Origin: Tetramitus jugosus
Taxonomy: Eukaryota; Heterolobosea; Eutetramitea; Acrasida; Vahlkampfiidae
Direction: 5' to 3'
NCBI GenBank assembly: GCA_937625935.1
Contig: OW569358.1
Coordinates: 248,001-312,000 of the forward strand
Length of the DNA stretch: 64,000 bases
The notes under the pieces are model-generated. The model was not told where the DNA came from. It saw only the letters and a list, made by a program, of their open reading frames with translations, and made no database searches. Shown here piece after piece: positions 1 to 8,700 of this stretch. A program made the position numbers and the translations under genes. Numbering within the stretch: the first letter of the stretch is position 1; each line of letters starts with the position of its first letter.

Positions 1-44
1 CATGGGTGAGAGCCATGTATCCTAACCAACTAGACTATATGGGA
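1..44 (-). tRNA. tRNA-Glu (CUC), 5' part, cut by window edge
   Basis: Read on the minus strand, the first 44 bases match the 5' part of a eukaryotic tRNA-Glu. The acceptor strand TCCCATA begins at 44. It is followed by the D-arm (GTCT...GGAT) and a perfect 5-bp anticodon stem CATGG/CCATG enclosing loop CTCTCAC, so the anticodon is CTC (codon GAG). The variable loop, T-arm and 3' acceptor strand lie left of the window, so folding cannot be fully checked. No intron is seen between the D-arm and the anticodon stem. Confidence 0.85.
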
Positions 45-547
45 CATACAAGTTGTGCCCAAACCCGATATTTTGGCCTTAGTTCAAGCTCCGAAAAATT
101 ATGTCCTTGTCGTTTTCTTCATCCACGACTTTTCGAGGCCATTTTTGTTGTTGTTTGGATCCTCATGGCAGAGATGGACAGGAGAAAGGGTGAAATTGTG
201 ACACCAGTTTTTAGTTATTACCAAGGTCGAGTCTTGCTTGACCCTATAGTCTATGGATGAGTTACAGAGGTCACTTGACACAGAGTCCTGTGATGTCTGC
301 CTCACGATTGCCAGAGACAGAACTGCTGAGAAACAACTGGGAGGTCATTCGTGATGAAGCTTTCCACCTGTACAGCAATGGACTGACAACCACAATCGGA
401 CATGTGCCATCTTTACACACGGGCCACGTGTTCACAATCCCCAACAGCGAGTTATTCTGTTTGAATCACTCACTAACTTTGTGTCTTCTGAAAAAACATC
501 TCATTTTAATTTTTAACTCACACTCACTCAGCCATTTTATTACTACC
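45..547. other. intergenic region between tRNA-Glu and serpin
   Basis: About 500 bp lie between the 5' end of the tRNA-Glu gene and the serpin start. The serpin frame is open upstream to 257, but the added residues look unlike a protein N-terminus and precede a clear signal peptide. I therefore treat them as 5' UTR or promoter. No other feature is recognised. Confidence 0.5.
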
Positions 548-1803
548 ATGAGGCGTAAATTCAATATCCTGCTGTTTGCAGTCTTAATTTTCTGCGCAAT
601 TGCTCTGGCCAAAAAATCGTCTGTCGAACTTACCAACAACAGGTCAGCAAAAGCAATGGCCAATCCATTTTCTGATTCTCTGTTCACAAGTCTGCTGCTG
701 AATGACACATCACACACCAACTTGTTCATTTCGGGTGTGTCTGTCTTTGTTGCATTGCTGATGGCTGCAAACGGTGCCCAAGGCAATACTCTGAGTGAAA
801 TGGTGGCTGTTTTATCCGGAAACACAGTCGGTCAGCAGCAGCAGCAGCACTCATCTCTACAAGAATTGAACGAGTGGTACCTGAAGACAATGGTTGTGGA
901 TGGAGCTCTATCAAAGAACAATGTCGAATTGGCCAATGGTGTCTTCATTCAGGAGGGAATGAATTTGGAGCCGTCCTATGTGGATTGCTTGATGAAGGCT
1001 GAAGGTTCATTTGCAACCACGTGTCAATCACTAGACTTTAGCAATCCAGAGAGTGTGCAAGTGGTGAACAAGTGGGTTCAAGAGGCAACACACGACAAGA
1101 TTCAAAATATCTTACGTGCTCCCTTGTTTTCTGATGATTTGACTCGGATGGTGCTCGTCAATGCCATCTATTTCAAGAAGAGTTGGAAGCATCAGTTTGA
1201 CAAGAATCTCACCAAGCCAGACTTGTTCTTCAAGACGGCACAGCACTCTGTTAATGTACCAATGATGAAAATGAAACAAAAGGAGTTTCAATATGGTGAG
1301 GACTCATTCGCAAAATGGGTGCACCTGCCATATCAGGGAGACGAATGTGAAATGATTGTTGTTCTGCCTTTGAAATCATTTGCACTTCAATCAGTCAAGG
1401 ACAATCTGCAATCTATTGACTTTAATGGCTCAACAAGGAAAGAGATTAGCATTTTAGCGTTGCCAAAGTTTAAAGTGGAGTCGGACCTTTCTATGAAGGA
1501 GACCCTGATTCAGATGGGTATGGTTTCTCCTTTCGATGATTGTGCAGACTTTGGTGCCATTTGCCGGTCAACCAACTTGCATATTGACCAGGTCATTCAT
1601 AAGACATTTGTGGTAGTAGATGAAGAAGGGACTGAAGCTGCTGCAGCCACAGTTGTCAGGTTCGAAACCAGGGGGCGGTCTCTAAATCATTGGAGTTTAT
1701 TGTGAACGAGCCATTCTTGTTCTTCATTCGGCACATTCCCTCTGGTGTTGTTGTGTTCCAAGGACAGATATCTGAGCCAAAAGGTCCAGAGTCAAAATTG
1801 TAA
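548..1803 (+). pseudogene. secreted serpin, interrupted by a 1-base frameshift near the reactive loop
   Basis: This is a serine protease inhibitor of the serpin fold. The Met at 548 opens a hydrophobic signal peptide (RRKFNILLFAVLIFCAIALA), so the mature protein is probably secreted or vacuolar. The body shows family signatures: LVNAIYFKKSWKHQFD and the inhibitory hinge EEGTEAAAAT. The frame then runs on to a stop at 1705. The conserved serpin C-terminus (FIVNEPFLFFIRHIPSGVVVFQGQI) continues in another frame to a stop at 1801-1803. The break falls at or near a run of five G at 1671-1675, where one extra base would join the frames. Counting from the hinge, P1 would be an Arg, suggesting a trypsin-like target. 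Either an assembly error or a recent lesion is possible. The serpin identity is firm; whether the gene works is not known. Confidence 0.8.
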
Positions 1804-2382
1804 ACATGAATTTCTCGAAGAATTATGTTGTTGTTGTTGATGATGCATACGAGAAAAGAAGTGAGTCATATCGTTACTCATCTGTTGCAATAAATGAGTC
1901 CAGGAGGTCATGAAAAGAGCTACTGATTAGGTGATTGATAGCTCTAAATGATGAAGCATATTTATTGTTCAGAGTATCAGATGTGAACAGCGAGCAACAG
2001 CTTTGTCCGCTTAACTCAAGGCAAAAACTTGTTGACCAATCGAAAATAGGAATGAACTCAAAAAATAAATTTTACTCTTGTTACAGGACCGTGAAATGAT
2101 TTCCTTTATAGATAGCTTGTCCCCCTTTTTCTTATCAATTTTCAGTGTGGGCAATAGCCTAGAGAGTAAGGAGGTTGGAGGTTCAACGAAGCAGGTTGGT
2201 CGATTCGCACCCTCACAAACCAACACCAAGAGGAGATGATATTGTTTCATTACCGCAACAACACGCTTGGAAATGGATGATTCTTGCACAACTCTGACAC
2301 AGATTGGTACTGAGCGTAAGTTTGGCTTCCTGAATCAACAAAAAAGAAAGGTCGTTGTCTCTTAAGGTGTTTTATTCGATTT
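1804..2382. other. convergent intergenic region
   Basis: About 580 bp lie between the serpin stop and the ArgRS stop, both 3' ends. A 92-codon minus-strand frame (2011-2289) shows no family resemblance and is probably chance. A weakly tRNA-like stretch near 2144-2220 does not fold properly. Nothing else is seen. Confidence 0.5.
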
Positions 2383-5325
2383 TTACATTCTTTCGACTGT
2401 TGTTATGCCCAACAAGTCCAATCCTGCTCGCAAGACGAGACCTGCAGAGTTAATCAAGTTCAAACGAGCTGCCTTTGTTGGCATATCCTCGGTTGCCTTG
2501 ACACTGACACGTTCATAGAGCTTGTTCAATTGTTTAGCCAAATTGAACAAGTAGACACACAATTGTTGAGGCTTGTAGTCCTTTGCAGCCTTTGCGGCCA
2601 CCTGATCAAACATGTTGAGCATGGACAACAGCTTTCTTTCGGCAGAGTCAGTCAAGAGACTGTAATCAGCCACACTCTTTTCATCTTCCGAAAGCACAAC
2701 AGTTCTGAGGATAGAACGAGTACGTGCGTAGGCATACATCAAGTAAACACCAGTGTTGCCAGTCTTCTCAGTCCAATTGGCCATGTCGAAAACAATGTCC
2801 TTGTTGTTGTCTTGATTCAACATACCGTACTTGATTGTGCTGACTGCAAGTTTACGGGTTGTTGACTCAATTTCTTCATCGGACCACACACCACGGAACT
2901 TGTCCATAAACTCAGTAGAGATCTTGTTGGTCAACTCTGACTTGAGCTTGGAGAAGAAGATGATTGTTCCCTTACGAGAGCTCATCTTTCCTTCTGGCAA
3001 GACAACCAATCCATAAGCCAAATGGAAGCATTTCTTTGCTTGTTCAAATCCGAGCAATTCGAGAGTCTTGAACACTTGTTGGAAGTGCAAAGATTGGCCA
3101 ACATCCACAACATAAATCGATCTGTCCACATTGAACTCTTCAAATTTGCGCTTGGCGAGTGACAAATCCTTGGTTGCATAGAGACCAGTGCCAGCAGAAG
3201 TCAAAAGCATACAGTAACCCAACTTGAACTTGCTCAAATCAGCACCAATTGTGCCATTGGACTTGATCAGAATACCCTTTTCATATGCCTCCAAAGTCAT
3301 CTTCTTGCTCTCTTCACCAACATCAGACTCGTGGAAAAAGTGATCAAATCGGCAATCAGTCCACTGATAGATGGATTTAAAGTCTTCGATACTCCACTCA
3401 CGAGTAATCTGCCACAACAAGTCAATATTGTGTTGACGGTCCTCCATGGCTCTCAACACTGATTTTACTTCAGCGTTTCTTCTGTTGATTTCTGACAAAA
3501 GTTCAACATTATCAGGAATGCCGGCATCCTGTACTCTGCCCAACTCTGTCACTGCGATACCGACAGTTGTTTCCTCTGCAAAAATGAAAATTTCCTCCTT
3601 GCTTGGTTCCTTGACTTCGTTCTTTGCGCTTGTTTCTCTGTCCTTTTGTGCATTTCGTTCGGATCTCAATCCAAATTCCTTCTCGGACAAAATGAGACCA
3701 TGAGAGACAACTCCCTTCATGTCCTGTGGTTGAATCAATCTTCCACCCTTCTTGACACCAACAGGTGCATAGGCTACAATGTCATTCAATCGATAATTGA
3801 TTCCACCGCAAACAACAGTGAATGGACCATTGCTATCACTTGTTTGAATGCTCAAGACTTTCCACTTTGGATTGGCAGGGTGTTCCTCAATGGCAACAAT
3901 CTTTGCAGTGACGATACCAGGGTGTGGATATATGGTCCATTGATTCAAGTCCAATTGATTGAATCCGTTCTGATACATGTCACCCAACCATTCAACCTTT
4001 GAAATGTTCTTTGGTCTGTCATTCTCCAGAGTTTCAATCAACTCCTCGCGACTCCACACCTTGTCCTGTTCAAACTGTTCAATCGTAGTCTTCTTCACAG
4101 TGTACAAATAGTACCAGAGACACTTGGCAATGTGAGCACCGACATCACCAATGTAATTGACAGCATAGACCTTGTGGCCTTGGAATTCCCACAATTTGAC
4201 CAATGAATTACCGAGTGCAGCATTTCTCATGTGACCCACGTGGAAAGTCTTGTGAGTGTTTGGTTGAGAGTACTCAATCATGACTGTTTCACGCTCGGCA
4301 TCACTCAATACTCTCTTGCTCAAAAAAGTGGATGATTCATTGTTGGTGTGGCTATTGCTATTCGTGTCATCAGCCTTGAGAATATCAGGCACAATCAGTG
4401 CCAAATGAGAGCTCTTGAGATAAAAATTGATATATGGACCAGATTCCTTCACTCTCTCTAGAATGGTATTGTTTGCATCACTGGAGCACAATTCATTCAC
4501 AATGTTGACAATGTCCTTGGCCAATGCAATGGTAAATGCTTGTTGTTGTTTCTTGTCTTTGCACAGTCTCTGAGCGAGAACAAAGGCAGGGAAGGCAAGG
4601 TCATGATCCATATCAAAATCTCTTGGTTCTTCAAAGTTCTTTGACTTGAAAATGTTGCGCTGTGGGCCCAACCAATCAGGACTGGAGGCAATCTCAGGGT
4701 ACAGTCGTTGACAAGCAGTGTCAATCATGTCAAACAGGTAATCCTTTGTATGTTGATGATCCATGATGTGATGATTATTGTTGTTGTTGTTAATTATGGT
4801 GGTGGTTGTTGTTGTTGTTGAGTGGTAGGATTGTTGATTTGATTTTTTGTGCGGTGGTTTTGTATTGTTGTTGAGGTTCAAAATGTGGGCGCTGGTGCGC
4901 CAAGTTGTTTTTTGGAGAGCTACGGGCGGAGTAATGACATTGTGTGAAATGGGCAGGCGGGAATATTCACGACAAAGATTTGTTTGTGGGTACGCGGTTG
5001 TTGTCGTTGGTGACCACGAAGAGAGGGTGTGCGTGAACGATTGACGACGACGAGAAGGGGAGATGCATGCACCACTACCTCCAATAGGGCTGCTGTTTTT
5101 TGATCGATCCATCACTGCCGTGTGCATATTATGTTTACATGATGCAGCATTGTCACTGTTGTTGTCTCCTGTAGGTGAGATGATGCTCCCGTGGGTGTTC
5201 CACAAGTGGTTGTGTTGCGCCGGTCGCAAATGGAATGGATGTTGAATGTGATGATGATGATGACGGCGAGATGATTGTAATACTCGTTGATATCTGCCCA
5301 ACATGATCGTCGTAGTTCCCGTCAA
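2383..5325 (-). CDS. arginyl-tRNA synthetase with an inserted tRNA-binding OB domain
   Basis: This class I synthetase charges tRNA-Arg. Numbering is from the first Met of the 980-residue frame. The ArgRS N-terminal (Add-1-like) domain covers about 190-320, the HIGH motif is HVGH near 362 and the KMSKS-like motif is KMSSRKG near 780. The C-terminal anticodon-binding helical domain ends in DLLGITTVERM. Between the two catalytic motifs, at about 466-553, sits an extra domain of the PheT/YtpR/EMAP-II type (VAIEEHPANPKW... SHGLILSEKEFGL), which is an OB-fold tRNA binder. ArgRS normally lacks this insertion. The first about 187 residues are low-complexity and rich in Arg/His/Ser/Asn, starting MLGRYQRVLQSSRR. 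They could be a mitochondrial targeting region, with a cytosolic form starting at the Met encoded at 4762-4764 (MDHQHTKDYLF). Dual targeting from two starts is an inference. Confidence 0.93.
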   Translation of the reverse strand: MTGTTTIMLGRYQRVLQSSRRHHHHHIQHPFHLRPAQHNHLWNTHGSIISPTGDNNSDNAASCKHNMHTAVMDRSKNSSPIGGSGACISPSRRRQSFTHTLSSWSPTTTTAYPQTNLCREYSRLPISHNVITPPVALQKTTWRTSAHILNLNNNTKPPHKKSNQQSYHSTTTTTTTIINNNNNNHHIMDHQHTKDYLFDMIDTACQRLYPEIASSPDWLGPQRNIFKSKNFEEPRDFDMDHDLAFPAFVLAQRLCKDKKQQQAFTIALAKDIVNIVNELCSSDANNTILERVKESGPYINFYLKSSHLALIVPDILKADDTNSNSHTNNESSTFLSKRVLSDAERETVMIEYSQPNTHKTFHVGHMRNAALGNSLVKLWEFQGHKVYAVNYIGDVGAHIAKCLWYYLYTVKKTTIEQFEQDKVWSREELIETLENDRPKNISKVEWLGDMYQNGFNQLDLNQWTIYPHPGIVTAKIVAIEEHPANPKWKVLSIQTSDSNGPFTVVCGGINYRLNDIVAYAPVGVKKGGRLIQPQDMKGVVSHGLILSEKEFGLRSERNAQKDRETSAKNEVKEPSKEEIFIFAEETTVGIAVTELGRVQDAGIPDNVELLSEINRRNAEVKSVLRAMEDRQHNIDLLWQITREWSIEDFKSIYQWTDCRFDHFFHESDVGEESKKMTLEAYEKGILIKSNGTIGADLSKFKLGYCMLLTSAGTGLYATKDLSLAKRKFEEFNVDRSIYVVDVGQSLHFQQVFKTLELLGFEQAKKCFHLAYGLVVLPEGKMSSRKGTIIFFSKLKSELTNKISTEFMDKFRGVWSDEEIESTTRKLAVSTIKYGMLNQDNNKDIVFDMANWTEKTGNTGVYLMYAYARTRSILRTVVLSEDEKSVADYSLLTDSAERKLLSMLNMFDQVAAKAAKDYKPQQLCVYLFNLAKQLNKLYERVSVKATEDMPTKAARLNLINSAGLVLRAGLDLLGITTVERM

Positions 5326-5547
5326 AAGAATGTGATCGCCAGATTGTTCGTTGTGAATGCGTGTGTGTGCGTGCGTTTGTTGCTCTCGTATTCTTTCAAA
5401 TTCAATGCCTTTGGAGAGAATTCTGTCCTTTGTTTCTTCTGAGAGAAGGAGATGGCAGATGATTTCAAGTGGGTGGTATTTTTTTATTTCGTGTTGTATT
5501 GATTCAAAAGCGATGTGTGTGTTACTGTGTGGTGCCTTGTTGTTTGT

Positions 5548-7467
5548 TTACTTCTTCTTCTTCATCTGTTTGCTCAATATTTTGGATTCAATCACAGTTG
5601 TCCACAGAGTGGCTGTCTCGGATGAAAATCCTTCGGCCAACAAGTGGGTCTTCACCTTCATCAGCTTCTCCTTGAGTGGCAATCCCGTTGGTCCACTGAA
5701 CAAATCATCACCAAACTTGGATCTCAAGAGATTGTGAGCATCCTCGGCACTACGGATAGCCTTTGCATTCTCCTCTTCAATTTCTCTGTTCTTAATGTCT
5801 TCCTTTGACTCTGCAACAGGTACGGTTGCTGATTCGTCAAACTCTTCTTGATTAGGCATGAATTGAGAAAGGAATTGATTGAATTCAGCTTGAACCTTAC
5901 CATCTTGGCTCATGGCTTGTGCAATCATGGACAAAGTGGTCTCACTCGAGTGACCAGTTCCAGATAAGCTTTGTGTTGTAGCATCGGCAATCACCTTGGC
6001 CAATGAAGGATAGGATTCGAGCCATGCATCATAGAAGCCTGCTCTCTTACCCTCCTTTGGAAAGTCGTAGCTATTGAGCACATTGTCCAGGTATTCCTTG
6101 TCCATTCTGGCAGATGGATTTCTTCTGATTCTCTCCATCTCTTGATGCCTCTTCAAATCAGCAGCCAATTTCTGTGCTTCTTCACTGCTGGATGCGCGGG
6201 AAGAACTGTCATAGGCTTCACTGGCGGCAGCACCCTTCTTGCCCTTCTTTTGAGAGGTGGAAGCAGAAGCAGATGCGCTCATCTCTTCATCGTACTGCAT
6301 GTCTTGAACATCTTGAATCAACTCATCCAGATCGATGCCTTCTTCTTGAGACAACTCCTTGAGCATTTCCATGTCTTCTGGATCGTGGAGATCGATCGTG
6401 GTCAACTCAGCCTCATCAAAGTCTTCTTCACTGTCGTGCAAATCAGCCTCAGCCTCAAACATCTCCTTTCTCATCATGACATCATCTCTCAACACGTTGC
6501 TATAAGGGTACAAAATGTCTCTAATAAACTTGTTGTCAAAGAGGAGAGAGTTGACAGTGGAGAAGGAACTTGGAACTGGATTGGCACTTGTTCCGTACTG
6601 TTCAGTCAGATTGACAGCAGTCGTAGTAGCAGAAGAGTCACTCTCACCACGTCCCAAATTTCCAATTCTAAACAATTGCTTCTTGGTCTCCATCTTCTCA
6701 GATATTTTCTCTTCTTCGAGTCGCAACTGGTGTTGATGCTGGTGCACTCTCATGGCATGGAGAGCCACTTCATCATTGACACCAACCTTGTCTGGTCCAA
6801 AGAGTGAGTGATTGATGAGCACTCGTGCAGGGTTCAACTCACGTTCAATGTGTCTCTCCAAATTCTCTGGTGTAATAAAGTATTGACTCTCTGAGGAGAG
6901 TTGAGCAATTGCGGATTGCATCTGAGCGTGTCTCGATGCCTCCATGTTCAATCTTCTCTGATATTTTTCACGGAAGAATCTCTCACGTTCCTCATCCAGA
7001 ATATCTGTCACTTCTTGATGACGATAAATGTTTCTCAGTGTAATCTCACGCTTCAGTTGTCTGTACTGTAGAACCTTTTGTCTAAAGAGATTGAATCGCT
7101 TGACTGATTGTGCGTCACTCTTGGCCTTCTTTTCAAAATATTCAATCTTGTACTGCTGTCTCAATTTTTTCATTTGGAGTTCATGAGCCATTTGATGAAG
7201 AATTTTGGTGTCTGTGTTGTTCATTCCATAGTGTTGATGGCGATAGGATGGTTGTGCACTCATTGATGACAGCACATCACCATTGTTCGATAATTGTTCC
7301 TTCTGATTCTTCTTTATTGTGAAGTGGACCTTGTTGGTCGATCGGGCAATGGCCACCTTTTGTTTTCTGGTGCCAGTGTGTTTGGGTGAGGCAGCCTTGG
7401 CATAAGATCGAACATTGACTCTCATACTCACCATGGTGGTGGCGGCAACTTTGTTTACGCGAAGCAT
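5548..7467 (-). CDS. probable mitochondrial small-subunit ribosomal protein mS26-like, long C-terminal extension
   Basis: The frame is open to 7614. The Met at 7465-7467 starts a sequence typical of a mitochondrial presequence (MLRVNKVAATTMVSMRVNVR, then SYAKAA), so I place the start there, giving 639 residues. The N-terminal half is a highly charged helix rich in Arg/Lys/Glu/Gln. It is followed by SQYFITPENLERHIERELN, which resembles the ITPENLE signature of mitoribosomal mS26. The remainder is an acidic, Ser/Ala-rich extension (DEAELTTIDLHDPEDMEML; SASASASTSQKKGKKG) and a helical tail ending in KQMKKKK. The mS26 family is usually about 200 residues, so most of this protein is lineage-specific. 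The mitochondrial location is well supported. The mS26 call rests on one short motif plus helix character and is moderate. Confidence 0.65.
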   Translation of the reverse strand: MLRVNKVAATTMVSMRVNVRSYAKAASPKHTGTRKQKVAIARSTNKVHFTIKKNQKEQLSNNGDVLSSMSAQPSYRHQHYGMNNTDTKILHQMAHELQMKKLRQQYKIEYFEKKAKSDAQSVKRFNLFRQKVLQYRQLKREITLRNIYRHQEVTDILDEERERFFREKYQRRLNMEASRHAQMQSAIAQLSSESQYFITPENLERHIERELNPARVLINHSLFGPDKVGVNDEVALHAMRVHQHQHQLRLEEEKISEKMETKKQLFRIGNLGRGESDSSATTTAVNLTEQYGTSANPVPSSFSTVNSLLFDNKFIRDILYPYSNVLRDDVMMRKEMFEAEADLHDSEEDFDEAELTTIDLHDPEDMEMLKELSQEEGIDLDELIQDVQDMQYDEEMSASASASTSQKKGKKGAAASEAYDSSSRASSSEEAQKLAADLKRHQEMERIRRNPSARMDKEYLDNVLNSYDFPKEGKRAGFYDAWLESYPSLAKVIADATTQSLSGTGHSSETTLSMIAQAMSQDGKVQAEFNQFLSQFMPNQEEFDESATVPVAESKEDIKNREIEEENAKAIRSAEDAHNLLRSKFGDDLFSGPTGLPLKEKLMKVKTHLLAEGFSSETATLWTTVIESKILSKQMKKKK

Positions 7468-7677
7468 TTTTCGTTTGATAATGTTTGAATGTGAAAAAAA
7501 AATGGTTTGCGTTTTCGAGATGACCAATTGGCGTTCACAAACTTTTTTTTTGTTGGTGTTATCAATTTTTGCGCTCCGATAAATAATTCGGTGGGAGGAG
7601 AAACTCCATTTCATTGAAGGTTCAAAGTCAACTCGTTTTTTAATGGTGCTAGAGCTTCTTTTTAAGAACTTGGACGA

Positions 7678-8082
7678 TCAGTGAGATCGTGCCGGACTGT
7701 GACTTCTTTCATTGCTATATACATAGTCGGGTTTCACTATACCCATTTCTATAAAGCCACAGAGGTGAACATAGCTCTTTGGATAGGAAGTCCCAAACGA
7801 ATTCCTCACTTGGTGCAGAATTACCTTCTCGAGAGTGGGGATTTGCTTTGCGGGAGTTTCTTTCTTGTATCTACTCTGAATTTGCTGCAACCTTTTTCTG
7901 GCCTGTCGATTTTCGTACGAGTACATGTTGGGTATTGTTTTATCTCTGGAGAAGTTGGATTCTCTCAGGGAGTTCTTGTTGAGAGACGAGGGACGACTAT
8001 TTCTCTCATTCTTCTCATTTGATTTCAATGCAGGTAGTTTCAAAGACTTGTTTGTCTGAGACATATCATTATTTGAATTCAA
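7678..8082 (-). CDS. hypothetical basic protein
   Basis: This is an intact 134-residue frame with no family I recognise. The first half is Ser/Asn/Lys-rich and probably disordered. The second half is more ordered: a basic helix (YENRQARKRLQQIQSRYKK) followed by a compact hydrophobic stretch (SYVHLCGFIEMGIVKPDYVY). A second possible Met lies six codons in. The neighbours are the mS26-like gene downstream and the LC8 light-chain gene upstream, all on the minus strand. The ordered C-terminal half and its fit to the usual gene spacing argue that it is real. Confidence 0.5.
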   Translation of the reverse strand: MNSNNDMSQTNKSLKLPALKSNEKNERNSRPSSLNKNSLRESNFSRDKTIPNMYSYENRQARKRLQQIQSRYKKETPAKQIPTLEKVILHQVRNSFGTSYPKSYVHLCGFIEMGIVKPDYVYSNERSHSPARSH

Positions 8083-8211
8083 TTTTGGACGTTCTAAAAC
8101 CGTTTTGTTCCTTACGAATTTTTATTGGGGAAGTTCAGTTTTCGCGACTGGGAATCACAGAGCTGCAATTTTTCATTTCATAGTGTTAGGAGAGATCATT
8201 AGGTCTTTCAT

Positions 8212-8592
8212 TCAATGAACAAAAAACAAACCTTTGAAAACTAGGATTGCTAAGTTGTTAAAGTACATGTACAATAAATTTTTCACCTCATAATTCACAC
8301 AAAATCCAAATCCTTCTCCTATTATACAATGCCAAGATTTTCCATACTTTCTGTCCATTGAGGTTTTTACTGCTTTTGCGGCATTCTAACAACCAAGTGA
8401 GTCAGCATCATAAATGATGGTTCGTCCGAATAGCGATCTTACCTCATAGTTTTGTGGATGCTTTTCAAGGGATGTCTCGATAGCAGTAGATACAGTTTCA
8501 ACTGAATCAGTTCTCATCTCTTCAGGCATATCCGAATATTTCACAAGAGGGATATTCATCCCTGAAGTTATTGAGGGAGAATCACCGTCCAT
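8212..8592 (-). CDS. dynein light chain, LC8 type (two exons)
   Basis: LC8 is a homodimeric hub that binds short motifs in the dynein intermediate chain and many partners, in cytoplasmic and axonemal dynein. The gene is split. Exon 1 is 8443-8592 (50 codons, DMPEEMRTDSVETVSTAIE) and exon 2 is 8212-8385. The 57-bp intron (8386-8442) has GTAAGA and TTAG ends and falls in phase 0 after NYE. Exon 2 gives NAAKAVKTSMDRKYGKSWHC, IIGEGFGF, and then an LYMYFNNLAILVFKG ending. These align along the family from the DMSEEMQ region through KKYNPTWHCIVGRNFGS to AILLFKSG. The spliced protein is 107 residues, slightly longer than canonical LC8 because of a short N-terminal extension and a few C-terminal residues. 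Without splicing, only a truncated 68-residue frame is visible. Confidence 0.92.
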
Positions 8593-8700
8593 TCTGTCGT
8601 TGTTTGAGAAAGTTAGATTGAGCGACGAGTGAATGAAAAATTGTAGATTTATTTCGGCGCCTAGTTTTGGAGGGAGTAGGGGGAAACATGAGGGATCGAA

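Noticed and set aside
257-547. Upstream extension of the serpin frame by 97 codons
   Set aside because: It would bury the signal peptide inside the protein, and its composition is not protein-like.
2144-2220. tRNA-like stretch with near-complementary ends (GTGTGGG / CCCTCAC)
   Set aside because: The anticodon stem has only four pairs with a six-base loop, the T-arm lacks the TTCRA core and T8 is missing. At most it is a decayed tRNA; chance is likely.
6142-6807. 221-codon plus-strand frame opposite the mS26-like gene
   Set aside because: Antisense shadow. The minus strand has a mitochondrial presequence and a family motif, while this frame has none.
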